Below are positions 1 to 11,998 of a stretch of DNA of 35,389 nucleotides, in pieces. How positions within the stretch are numbered: position 1 is the first letter of the stretch; every line of letters starts with the position of its first letter. The position numbers and the translations under genes were made by a program. The notes under the pieces were generated by a model that did no database searches, was not told the origin of the DNA, and worked only from the letters and a program-made list of their open reading frames with translations. Origin of the DNA: Rostrohypoxylon terebratum (Eukaryota > Ascomycota > Sordariomycetes > Xylariales > Hypoxylaceae); assembly GCA_022497145.1 (NCBI GenBank), contig MU386042.1, forward strand, positions 1-35,389. Direction: 5' to 3'.

Positions 1-1313
1 ATAATGACGTCTACAACTAGTTCCACCAGGCACCTCATGCAATACGTGTGAAGTAGTGCTACGGAACACCGTAGACCGATTGACTGCAACGCACACGGCT
101 ATCCACAGCGCCGGGATCCGCTAAAGTACCTAGTAATAGTAACATTGGAAACGTTGCCGCTTCAGGGCTCGCCCTATTTAGCCCTGGAGGTCCCTATCAT
201 AGACGGATTGATATGGATATAAAGTTGCGTGAATATGTTTGAGCTAGGTTGAATAGGAATTCGAGACGAGAGAATTCGAATTCAACAAAAGTGTAGGGCA
301 AACTCTCCTAAAATTCAAACTTATTAGCTAGAATCCCTGTATATATGGATATCGGGACACGCACTGCACGTTCTTCAGTGGATACAGTACATCACTGGGG
401 TTCTCAGCCCTGAAGGGTTCCAACTTCCTGCAACCACCTTTTCCAAGCAGCCCCTGACATGGTGAAACATGGTGAAAAAGGAATATGTTCAATACTATCC
501 AAATTCAATTCATCACATCAATTCTATCAAATTTATAGTTTTATTTTATTTTATTCTCGAGTATAATTCTACCTAACACGGTGCTACCTATACACCACCC
601 CCAGTCCCCTACCACATGCTCGCTGAGCTTACCTTGTCTGATCTTTCGTTTCTCTACACAGGAACCGGATTACCCTACTACCGATCCAAAAAGATCTAGC
701 CTATACTCTTTCTTTGTCGTCCCTTCGTCGTGATAACTTGCGTTGATCCTCCACTCGTAAAAGGGTTAAATCCAACCTCCTCGCTGGCATGTTGATCCAC
801 ACACAAACACAGAACATAATGTAAAAATACCGACATGTAGAATGATACACATGGTGCTTCTTGCTCCGAAAACACCTGATTGATCCCTGGACGCCCCCAT
901 TGACTCCCCTGAAAAAAAAGTGGTTCAAATAAAGTTTCAAGAAAAAAAAAACCAAAATCAGAATGTCCGTTTGATATCCTGGTCCAAGGACCTCCGTATG
1001 TCTCCATCCGAAATTGCCCATTCCCGGGTCTTTCGTATGGGCCAAGTACTAAGTAGATCCATTGATATCCTTAAATATTTTTTTTGCTCCTCGCAAATGT
1101 AATGCCTCGCTAAATTGGTACGTCGTAGTATAGGATTGCACCAATGCTATGATATAGATGCCGGGCATTCGTGCGAATAAATGTCAATAATATATGGTAG
1201 AGTAAACAAGTCGTGTTACTGTTGTCGTCATCGTTATGACCGAAGTGAAAGGGTGGGGGATCGCGAGCTTAGACGCTGAGGCGGGCCTTCGTGTGAGCGC
1301 CGTCCCAACGTTA
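1..1313. other. Intergenic, no gene seen
   Basis: No convincing coding exon was found on either strand. The stretch has A/T-rich runs and only short overlapping open frames without recognisable domains. It contains the 3' flank of the minus-strand transcription factor gene that ends at 1314. Confidence 0.6.
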
Positions 1314-3548
1314 CTACCTTAACCCACTAAAATCTACCTCGGCGTTCATGTGACTGAGGCCGAGAGAATTCATCGATACGTTTTCCGAATTCGCTCGTTG
1401 AAGTGCGTGGAAATCGCCAACCGTCCTCGGTATCTGCGACGGTTGATGTGGATGTTGCTGATGCATGATAAAGCTGTTCTGTCTCTGCGGCGGTTGACGG
1501 TGCAGCATGTTATTCATCATACCAAATTGTGGGTTCTGGGTCATGATCTGCTGTTGACCCATATTTGCCGTGTTCGCGGGCTGATTTAAGGCGTGACCAA
1601 GATTGGCATGCATATCAGTCTGCATGGGGTTACCCACGTTGTGGTTCTGGTTCATGCTGTGCGACGCCAGATTGTGGTGCTGATGCTGATGCTGATGATG
1701 GGGTTGCTGTGGGTTTAGTGGGCCTGGCTGTTGGCCGAGCGTATGTTGCGGCGCTTGTCCCATCGGACTCATTATGTCAGGGATCGAGTTATAATCGGAT
1801 CCGTGGTATTCCGCGTTGCCGGGCGACATGATCGGTGGCGAGCTAACCATAGGGAAAGGAGACTTCATATCGTCACCGCTGTTCGAGTGATTCGAGTCCG
1901 TCCCAATATCTTGAATGTGTTGCATGCTGCCGGGGGTATACGGCTCGGTCTTGAAATCAGTCATCATCGGAGGCTGGGCCATACCAGCGTTGCCAAATCC
2001 ATCAAAAATATCAATGTTCTGCATGCAGGCGTTCTCGGGCGCACGCTGCAAAATGGGGTTAGCCAGGCGAGGCAAGACATCGTGAACCTTGTTCAGGAGA
2101 AGCGGAAGGAAGTGGTGATCTCCGTTGCGAAGGACTGAAAGAAGCTGTAAAAGTGAGTTTAGTTGCTCGCGGGGGCCCACGCCAAATGGGTCACCCGATG
2201 AAGGCATTATGGACAAAACATCAATGAGAGCAGATGAAATATCCAACAATTTAGCAACCATCGGCAATCCAATCAGTTCGTTGCTGTGAGTCGAAAATTG
2301 GGATGTCATCGACATCAAATCCCGGGACATGTCGATGGGGTACTGCATTTGCATCTGTTCCTGGCTGCCCTGAGGAACGCATCCGTTTTGCATGCTGAGA
2401 TGCCAAGTAACAGTCTTGAGCCATTGCTGATTGGCTCGCTGATCGGAGTCTTGGACGTTCATGTACGGCGGAATCATGTCCGAAAACTGTTTCTGCAGAG
2501 CGCTCAAATAAGCGGGCGATGATTCGGTGCGCGTTTTGTTCCACAGAGTAAGGAACACATCGTCAAATGGCCTAAAAAGGTTTACTAGCAAAATATAGCC
2601 ATTTAGTTGGGTAGCCAGAGGATCCGTCGGATCGTCAGTCATCGTCGGGAGGTTGATAGAAGCCTGCAGTGTCAGAGGTCGTCCACGCTGCAGAGCATAT
2701 GCCCTTTAAAAATCAAGTTTTAGCATCACTCAACATACGGTGTCAATTTCAAGCGGGTTTCAGATTTACCTTTCTGTCACAAACAAAAGCCAGTAAAGGC
2801 GTCGTCGTCGGGAGGCCTCGATATTGTCGTATTGCAGGTAAGTCTCCTCTTTGTTCATCCCAATAATGTGGGCCAACGTTGTGGCCTCTCGAAGATAGTA
2901 CCAGGCCTTGTCGTGCATGTCGAGGGCGTAATGAGAGCAGAAGAGGAAATAACTGGTGCAAAGAGTGTTCAGAGTTGGCGATTCCTGATAATCGCATCCT
3001 TTTCGAACTCGGATCGTCTCTTCGATTAATACCATACCCGAAGCAATGTTGGCTCCAGGCAGATGCTCGAGGAGAGGGTCAACACTGGGTACATTCATGC
3101 CAGGCTGAAACATCATCCACGCGCAGAGAGACGTGATCAGACAATAGGTGTCGAGACTCTGATCGAGATACATCGACTGCTGTTCTAGTCGTTGTCGATG
3201 GAGAATCGGCATAATCGGATACATATTAGCGAAGAAGAATTCGATGCACTCCTTTGCCATCTCGCTGGCGAGCAAGCCAGGAGTGGGCTGTAACGTAGGG
3301 CTGCATTGAGGATTGGTAAGTCCATTCAATCGGCTCTGGACCTTTGCTGAGAGACTGGTTTGTCGCTGGGTTTCGCGCAACTCGCTAATGACCTTCGCTC
3401 TCGAGCCTTTTGGTCCCTTCTTTTGCGGAATCGCATTGTATGTGCAGGTCAACTGCGCCGAGGCACAGTTACGGCACGGGTTAATACCATCGCACTTGAC
3501 CTTTCGTCGATGGCATGCATCGCAAGCCCTCTTCACGGCTTGCGACAT
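1314..3548 (-). CDS. Zn(II)2Cys6 fungal transcription factor, two exons
   Basis: Sequence-specific nuclear regulator of the Gal4-type binuclear zinc cluster family. Exon 1 is 3548-2770, a 66 bp intron (GTAAAT..AAAG) runs 2769-2704, and exon 2 is 2703-1314. The join restores the frame across the sequence ERAYALQRGRPLTL, a motif typical of the fungal-specific (middle homology) domain, and gives 722 residues. The zinc cluster is C9-x2-C12-x6-C19-x5-C25-x2-C28-x6-C35, followed by the linker KKGPKGSRAKVISEL and a short potential coiled coil. The regulatory domain spans about residues 90-330. The C-terminal third is rich in Gln, His, Asn and Met, as in activation regions. The start is the ATG eight codons before the first zinc Cys, as usual in this family. 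The linker type resembles sugar-utilisation regulators, but I cannot name an orthologue or target genes. Confidence 0.93.
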
Positions 3549-6500
3549 TTTGGCGTCCCTATACTCGAGTCTACCGCTACCGGGAGACTAATACTTTCCA
3601 ATCCAATCCCAAGTTTTTCGATAATGCAATGTTTTCGATGCTTCGACGCAGTCTTATTATGCGCCGGTTCTGTTGTCACACGTCGTCTTCTTGAATATTT
3701 CCCAATCCAGCCTCAAACAATCTTTACAAGGCTCGTGTGGAGAGCAAAACCTGGGATACGGCAGTATTTGCGGAGAGAATCTGGAGTGAAGCAATTGGAC
3801 AAGCGTTATTTAATCGGCCCGTCGCTGAGAGAAAGGCGGAGGAATCACGTTCATTGGGAAAACGCGGGGATTCAGCGTCCGGGGTCGTCGAAGGGTGTGT
3901 GTGGGCGACCTCCTTTGTCACCAAAAGCGAGATTCGATGCCAAAAGTAAACCACAGGCGAACTACGGTTGGTGATAATCTCAAAACGGAGGAGAGTTTTT
4001 GGAAGAGGAAAAGTAGAAGAAAGATCGTCGCCGAGGTAATTCACGACGGTACAACAAAAAAAAGAAAAGACTGGAATGGGAAAAGGGAGGCGAATTAGGC
4101 CAAGGGCAAAGAAAAAGATGGACCTGGGAGGGAACGGACGGATGGGACGATGTTGAAAGGTGGAATATAGGTGGAATGGGTGGAATAGGTGGGATATGTG
4201 GAAGACCTATTAGCGCTGGACGCTTTGGAGCGAGGCGGGTTAGGCAGGTTAAGCTAGGAACAAAAAAAAGGTGCAAAAGACGCAAAAGACGCAAAAAGAT
4301 GCAGAAGATCTTCTTAGGGAGGGGGATGGGTCCTGAAAATGGGCTGGGATGGGGGGGATGATCCCCCAGGACTAACTGGCTAATAGGTATTACACTACAA
4401 CAGATGGTGCAGAAGAGGGCAAAAAAAGGGAAATGACAACGGGTGGAAAGGACCTAAAAACAGGCAGTAACTAGGGTACAGAGGCAAGAACTGCAAGAAC
4501 TCAAGTCTCCAAGACAGCAACCATGAAAAAAGACACTGTGAGTGGTCGATGCTACTATGCTGACTCGGGTTAGTATATCCTAAAGAGGTAGTCGTGTCCG
4601 ACGAATGGTCGTGTGCGCTGGTGATTGCGATGGTATATGAAATGAGTAATAGTAATATCAAGTAAAATACCCTAACTAGCCAACGCTAGTACGTTTATAG
4701 TAGATTTATATGATTAGCGTCTCCCTGGCAGACCCAGAGCCATCCAAAAGCCGTCGAGAGTCGGTACTGTGCACATGTGTGGCTTAGGGGGGAAAGACAA
4801 GATGATTTTGAAGGTGTCTCGCAGCTACCGATCCAGCTACGATCGCCCCCAACTTTAGCCATTTTAGCACCATCATGCAGCATGTTGTAGCTGCTAGACA
4901 CCTAGGTATTAGGTAAAACTGTCCCTAAACTCGGAGAGGAAAGCCGTCCGAACGGTGACGAAGCAAAACGATACGTTATTATTCTATGTCAATTTGTCAA
5001 AGCATTGAATATTATAGTATGTCATTTCACAATTCGCGGTATATAGTATTTACAAGCAACAATTGGCTAACACTCCGACAGAATTGAAATGAATGATAAG
5101 TATTATTAACGAATAACTGCAGTGGTTCAAAATCACATGGACACTGATCAACGTCTTTTGTAGCGTACTAAGCGTACTAGGCGTTACTGATCAGTGATCA
5201 GTGATCAGTAATTATAGCGGACTAGTTACATCTCCAGGGCTATGGATAGTAAACCTTGGAACTCTCTGAGACCTGGGGAATGTCCAGGATGCTGACGACA
5301 AGCCCCCTAAATGGCCCTAACTGCCCTAACTGCCCCTAACCACCATTAGCAGATTTTAGAAAGGATACACGTATTAAGGTACCGTACATTAGATTGCTAT
5401 GGTCCGCCCGAGATAGGTAGCGTATGTGTATCATGAAAGTTTCCTATCCTATGGAGACCAGACTTGACGTTGTACCGGTGTTCAGTGCTGTATTTTTTTC
5501 TGTTTCTTTTATTTTCCTTTCTTTTTTTTTCAGATCGGAAATGTCACAATCCCATTAGGTTCAACAATGGTTTTGCAACTTGTCAACGCTAAATACCCAT
5601 AGACTCGAGAAAGCCATCAATGATTTCTGTAGGAGACGACAACAAGTTTGCACTATTGGCAACTATCGTCACTAAAAAGTTACGGGCGAAGTCGTTGCAA
5701 ATCGTTGCAGCATCAGATGAAAACAAAACAGGCAATCCATGTTAATACTCGATATTGACAACACCCACAACCCACAAAAAAATCATCCAAAAGGATTCGA
5801 TGCTGCTCCTGTAACTGCTCCCGTTCCCGCCGAGGTTGGACGAAATATCGCCTACTCCGTTGACATGTTTGTCAATATAGACCATCCGACGAGGCAGGCA
5901 AGCAGCCTACCTCCATCCAGTTTTTTTTTCTGCATTCGCCGGCTATCCTTACGTACATAGCAACAATAAGAGGCTGACCGCATACACACTTCTAGAATGG
6001 GGAAAACCGATTGTTGAAATGACCGCAAAATTACGGGAGGATTATCCAAGTGCCAGCGAAGTGCCACAAAAAAACGACGCGATCGCCGTGGCACTTCAAT
6101 TTGGATTGGATTGGAATGGATGGGAATGGATGGAATCTCCAGTCTGCATGGAACCAGCCGCTAAATATTCTTCTCGATCATCTATACTAATACCTACATC
6201 TAGCAGTTACTATGTAGTAGATAACAAAACAAAACCGCCTTCGCTTCGTCGTGTCGTCCCATGCAAGCACATCAGGCAGTTCACACACAGCATCCACCGC
6301 TTGCTTATCCGTCTACTGCCCATGCCGGTAATAGCGATAGGTAGTTGACGTGATAGAGTTAGCGAATAACACTGCTAATTTGTTTGTGTGTGGACGTTGT
6401 GTGGACGTTGTGTGGGCGTCGTGTGGACATTATGTGTGGATGTTCAGGGCGATCTCCCGCGCTTCCTGACGAGCCAAAAATAGCCCTGGCAACTGGTCGG

Positions 6501-9500
6501 TGCTCAGCTGCTACGTTGTATGCAGGCAGTTTGTCTCCTTAGTCTCATCGTCTCATTGGTGGAACGCCAGTTGATCGCCTACCACCTTTTTCTGAGTGCA
6601 ACCTACACGACGAAAAACGGTTTGGACTCTTCCCGTGCATCCTATCTACTACGGAGCTCGCGGCTTACACACCTTGCTAGCAATCATCATCTCGAATACA
6701 GCCTCAAAACATGTATACCTCTATAGGCATGTACATACATACAGTACCTGGTAGTAACCTCGAGAGCCAAACCCACCCGAATTATTATCTACTACAGTAG
6801 CTGTACAATACGATCTCTGTAGGGCTAAGGCTAGTTGCCAAGTGTGGATAGGTAATTACACAGTACTCGCCATCCACGTCTGGTGCTTTCCTGGAAAGAT
6901 CTCCTTTCCCCTCCACCTTACGACCATCATCTCATCGATCATCGTGACACCGACAGCATGGGTTAATAGCTTTGAAACCGCATCGGATTGAACGAGGAGA
7001 CTCTATCAAAAATCCATTACAACCCGCCAGTCGAGGTTTAGACCAGGTAACATATCAAAAAGGATAGCATCGAGCTACGCCCTCGAGGGTCCTGAGGGTC
7101 CTACAACAACTACTTTGTAAAGCATGGCATTGGATCGCGCAAGACATTGGCGGTCGGCTTTGCCCGTCTGACTTACCTTACGCACATATTTATGTGTATT
7201 TTGTATTTATGCTTTACAGTAGTATATTTTAAGCCATGCCCTCGGTGAAGATCATCCTGGACGGCTACTGGATCTGATTTCCGAAGGTCAAGCAAACCAC
7301 CCTTCACGAAACTCCAACAGCCAATTCCAGCAAGTCTTCTCCGTACCTGGCAGGGGGTGAATCGTGTCCAAATTTAAGACTCAGGTCCAGTTATCGATCG
7401 TATTTACACAAAAACACATCGAGGCATATGATTGACGATCCATCACATATCCTGATATCCCTCTGAGAAGCTTGGTGATCATGGCAAATGTAAAGGTATG
7501 CTTCGGAGACTTCATCTCTATCGTGACCAGTGAACAGCCCTCGTCATCACTTCGAATTGACCCTTTTCAGCTTGCGTACGCCGCATTTTACCACCTTCGT
7601 CATCCCGTCCGACGACGAAGAGTCGTCATCATGATCGATTTGTGCTGAACGGGCGTCGCACAGCAGCTTACTAGAGTAATACTTAAGTAAACGTCTACCT
7701 AATATGTATGCTGTATGATACGTGACATTGACAAACATGGATCACAATCCGCCAGAGCTACGTTGAACGTTCATAGTGCGAGGAACACGGTGAGAGCGCT
7801 TCTCAGCCACAGCGCTCTTTGTGTCTTCCCAACTGCCGTAGGAATTCATTGTTCATTGTCCATTCGCAAATCACAAGCGACGGAGAAGCCTTTGCCTGCC
7901 GAGGTACCCATTTCTGGCGTCGGTAAACCCAAGGCCACTGTGTTCCCTCGACACTGCCGAAATCCGAAGGAGATTTCGCTTTGACGATCAAAAAATACGT
8001 CAGTACTATGTACAATGTAGAAGTGAGTAGTAATTACCAAGTAGGTATGTAAAACAGGTCTCTGTTGCATTGCGTTATCGTGAAGTCGAGACTCCTGGTG
8101 TTTTCGTCGTTGTCCTTCACGATCGCGACATACATAATACCTCGAAAAACTTCATGGATCTCACCCACATAAAAGAATAATCCCATTCTTCCATTCATCT
8201 TGCTAGAACTCCGACTAGGACGTGACTGTGCATGTGGAGAAGAGTCCAAGCGAACCCGCGAATCCGCGAACCCCAGCTTTTTCCTCATCATGCTTAAGCC
8301 AATCCTCCTTTTCTATCCCCTTCCCCTTCCCCTTCTTCCCCCGCAAAAATAGAGGCCAGCTATAACTAGCTACATGCCAGTAGTAAGCCCGTTCATTTCG
8401 CTATCGCACCCATAAACGTCGACCCCATGGGCGCGTCGGTCCGAATAAAAAACAAATAGCTGAGGATGCGATGCCCATATCTATACCCTTTCCCCGGCTT
8501 TGCGCATCTATGAAACGGGGCCGTTGCCCTGGAATTCCTCTCGACTGGGGCGCGGGAGTTTAGCCCACCAATCCCGTCGCCCAGCCGTAGCCAGCGTCCC
8601 TCTGCCGGATACGCTCCCAGATGACAGCAATTCTGGGGTCTCGCTTCTGCGCCCGATCGTACGAAATGACGGTATTTGTCAACTCGAGAGCCGTCAATTT
8701 CACATAATGGAAAGGGGTGAGGAATACATATTCCCAAACGCCTCTATCGCGATCCGCGGTAGTTGTCAAACCGTTCTAGAAATATCCCCGACTGCGCCGC
8801 TCTGCAGCAGCATTCACGATACCTACACCAAATTTTCAAATTTCATGACTTGGTAGTTGAGCGCCGTGAAAACTCCCTAACCATAATCATGCACCCCATA
8901 TCAAGCTAGCTAATATTATTAATCTACGATCTAACACCGGATCGTACGAGATATAGGTATATCACTAGAAATGCGCGTTTTCATAGGCTCACTATCAAAA
9001 AGGAGTCAACCCCACGATCATATGTCTCCAAAGTCTAAAGTCTAAACTCCCAGATAGACTTGCACGTATCTGGGTTAGGTATATGTGATATAAATGTAGC
9101 TCCCTACCTATTCAACCCCTATACGTGCTCGGGTTAGTCCAAGTCTCCAGTATCCTCTCTATACCTATTACCTAGGACCCTGGTCCTAGGTACACTAGGT
9201 AGACAGGAGCTCTTGCTCCTACGCAGTAAGATACCGGCCAATTCCTACTAATCGCGAAGAAGCTCCAAGATATACGCACCTAGAAGCCTGTCTCTACCTA
9301 TGCAGTCGTAGATCGAAGCTAGACAGCTCCTAGCAACAAGGAATACTTGCCGTGCCCTCTTCGCTAAGCGACCTCCCCCGTCCGCCTGCAACGCTCGTCA
9401 CTATCCCGCGGTGAGATATTCGGTGTGATATGCCTCTCGCGTACTCTGCTGTGTGCAAGTAAATGCAAGCGAACTACTACTCGCGCCCTCAGCAGCGACT

Positions 9501-11360
9501 TCGTCTCCGTGTATGTATGTATGTATGTGACCTCCGACGCCAGCTGGCACTTCCAACGCCATCGAAGCGCCGTTGGATCACCCATCCGACGGCGTGGGTG
9601 GGTGGTCGAAGCTACCCCGTGACTTCCACTGCCTCCGCCGCGACGTCAGGCCATCTCCGCCCCCCCTGTCCACTGACTTCTCGCGTATCGTAGTGGCGCC
9701 TTAGCAGCCTAGCAGCATACGTCCACGCGCATAAGTGTATAAGATCGCGCTCTAATCCAGCGTGCCTTAGACTCGGCACCACTCGGTCGATTGGGGTACC
9801 TACAGGGCAAACAGGTAGATCTGGCAGCCTCCATCTCCCCCCCTCGGCGGCTCTTTCACTAACCACTAACCACGCTACGTGCCTGCTCAGGGTACCCCCG
9901 AAGCTATACTCTGCAAGCCTACCTATAGACCGCTATCTTGTTTTGCGTCTATGCGCAGCCGACGTCTTGGTGTTTCGGTCCGCGATGGGGTGATGCGCAC
10001 TGGATACCAGCTCGAATGCCTTACCCGATGTGGCTTGCGTCGAATAGGCTCTTACAGATTACATACACAAGACATTTAAGCGATATTGGAGACTGAGAAA
10101 TAGCACCGACGAAATGGTATATGATGATTATTGCATGCGACTTGTGCGAGAGAGGGGCAAGAGCCTCGATGTGTCCCGGATGGCTTCCGAGTGCCCGTCT
10201 TGAATTAATGCAAGCCTATCCCGGTGTCATTCGGCATTTTGAACAAGGAAAATGGCGAAATGCCATCACTGTCGATGATATCAAGCAGTGGCGAGACAAT
10301 TAAGGGGCTATGTGCCGAGAAGGTCGGGCTTTGGCCGAAAATTCGTGGCTACCTAATTGTCTCCCTTCAATCTAGCCAGACCCCTGAACATGAAATCTTA
10401 TCAAATTGATATCACAAGGAAAAATTGGTTGATCAAGTTCTATTTGCTCTAGATCAATTATCCAGGCAGGAAGATTGTGAGTAAACTCACCTATGGTGGT
10501 GAGATCCAAGACTCTTCCATTGCTACAAACTTCAAAGTCACTCAGCACAGAAACATCTATCATCCTACTTAGAATTTATGTTTTCCTTTTTAGTTACGAA
10601 TGTATCTAGGTACCTATTTAATTCTCGATACACGAAGCCGCTTGCGATGCTATCAAGGCTGCACAAGAGAAATCTCTATTTATTTGATTCACCCAAGATA
10701 GGGGTTTAAAACAGAAATGTGCAAACCCATTTCCCAGTGGACATGGTCGTAAAAAGAATGCACCCATACTTACCTAGATTCAATTAGGCATATGTACCTC
10801 TATGATTCTGCCAGGTGAATATAGTGACAATATTGATTACAATGTTGTATTCATTTCATAGAGGCAAGAATGATTCTTCACCTCTAATCCTATCTGAGGT
10901 AGGCAACCACTTTGAGTCCATCAAGCCTCACCTACCCAAGATCTATCATCGAATAGCCTTGTTTCATATTCTCATTAACAGCCAAGTATTCTCATCGCTT
11001 TCCTGTGAAGCAAGGGGGGAAATTTGAATTATATAGTAGGACAAGCTACAAGAACCCTTAACATACCGAACCGAGTCCACGTATCAGGCAACGACATTCT
11101 CTCCCATCAGATTGGATACATCACATCAAAAAGCTTCAAGAAATCATTAAATATCACGACGATAGTTCCAATGAAGAATTGATCGCTGTCGATGACTACT
11201 ACTATTCAATTGGTAGATTTTACAGATAACGATATACGCTCTAGATAGCTCTATATAAGCCTCGCCTTTTAACCATGCATAGGTCGAGCAATGGATAGCT
11301 TCCAAAAGTCTGCTTTTCAGGCGGAAGCGTAAATTACCGGTTTATATCAAATAAATCTCA
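3549..11360. other. Gene-poor interval of about 7.8 kb
   Basis: No gene could be supported here. The first 500 bp is the upstream region of the transcription factor. The remainder has scattered open frames of 60-120 codons without domains, short direct repeats (a TGATCAGT unit near 5185-5210; a GTGTGGACGTT-type unit near 6389-6440; an ATGT run near 9512-9530), many TACCTA/TAGGTA words (dense around 9040-9350), and an A/T-rich part from 10300 to 11250. One exon-like open stretch (8560-8769, minus) is listed separately. Lineage-specific or badly decayed genes could be hidden here. Confidence 0.5.
8560..8769 (-). other. Exon-like open stretch, unknown
   Basis: On the minus strand a possible acceptor (TTTCTAG, near 8780) is followed by an open frame to a TAA at 8560, ending in AGYGWATGLVG. 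Codon third positions are fairly G/C-rich and the translation reads like protein (for example GVWEYVFLTPFHYVKL). A short piece upstream (around 8825-8870) could be spliced to it in phase 0, but its splice signals are weak. No domain is recognised. It could be the last exon of an unknown or decayed gene, or a chance open frame. Confidence 0.2.
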
Positions 11361-11790
11361 AATGCTGCTCGAGACCACGCGGACTATGTCACGCCGCGAA
11401 TCAAGCTCATCCTGAGTGCCGAAGATAAACGGCGAGCTTCCGCCGTGAAAGAAAAAGGCCTCATCCCCATCGAAAAGGATCGGTAGCTCACCTTTACCCC
11501 TATCAACAGCGGAGCCCAAGTCTGCAAGCCTCACCACTTGCGATCAAGTGACGACGATAGACTGCATCCAGGCTTCGCATAAAATCCCGGAATCGGCACC
11601 GCCATACCTAATCCAAATCCCAACAACTCCCTCGGCATACACGAGCACGCCGATTTCTACAACCAGACCGTGTATCTCGGGGGCACCAGCGCCTCGGCTC
11701 CTATATTTGCCTCCGTGGTCACGCTTCTCAACGAGGTCCGGCTGGCTGCTAACAGGAGCACTGTTAGATTCATGGGCTCGAACCCGAAAT
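11361..11790 (+). pseudogene. Tripeptidyl-peptidase (sedolisin, S53) relic
   Basis: Fragments of a secreted acid protease of the sedolisin/TPP family lie in order but in different frames. The first (about 11361-11486) reads DHADYVTPRIKL, typical of the end of the propeptide, and stops at a TAG. The second (about 11537-11600) reads CDQVTTIDCIQA, matching the family's Cys-x-x-x-ITPxC segment at the start of the mature enzyme. The third, after a frame change (about 11580-11660), reads PNNSLGIHEHADFYNQ. This runs directly into TVYLGGTSASAPIFASVV (to about 11720), which contains the GTSAS catalytic serine motif that normally lies some 250 residues later. Most of the catalytic domain, including the Glu/Asp part of the active site, is therefore deleted, and the pieces are not in one frame. 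No start codon, signal peptide or C-terminal calcium site is visible. It is a dead gene. Confidence 0.85.
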
Positions 11791-11998
11791 TGCGAAATAG
11801 GTCGCAGTATTTGGTAAATTCCTACCAATGGCGGATGGTTTTCGTTTTACATGCAAGTTGTATAGGTGCTATGTATACCTAGATATATGTGGATCCTGAG
11901 ATTCGTCATGTTGCAACTATAAGTACAGCTTATACTTATATGCGCTCGAAATCTTACCTTCTACTTTGCCACCTCTCTTCCACATGAGCTCCTCCATT

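Noticed and set aside
3980..4661. Two minus-strand frames of 104 and 88 codons rich in Pro, Ser, Leu and Phe
   Set aside because: They are antisense readings of purine-rich, low-complexity DNA (GGAATAGGTGG and AAAAGACGC repeats). A signal-peptide-like start in the second is explained by base composition.
5165..5215. Possible origin or attachment site at the TGATCAGT repeats
   Set aside because: Three short palindromic copies without further structure or neighbouring integrase. Most likely a simple microsatellite.
8034..8291. Minus-strand frame with VGEIHEVFRGIMYVAIVKDN
   Set aside because: Protein-like in part, but no family, no supported joins to other exons and no codon bias beyond chance.
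10121..10563. Short frames 10121-10303 (+) and 10372-10563 (-) of about 60 codons
   Set aside because: Read somewhat like protein, but lack domains, conserved neighbours or splice support. The length is expected by chance in this A/T-rich block.
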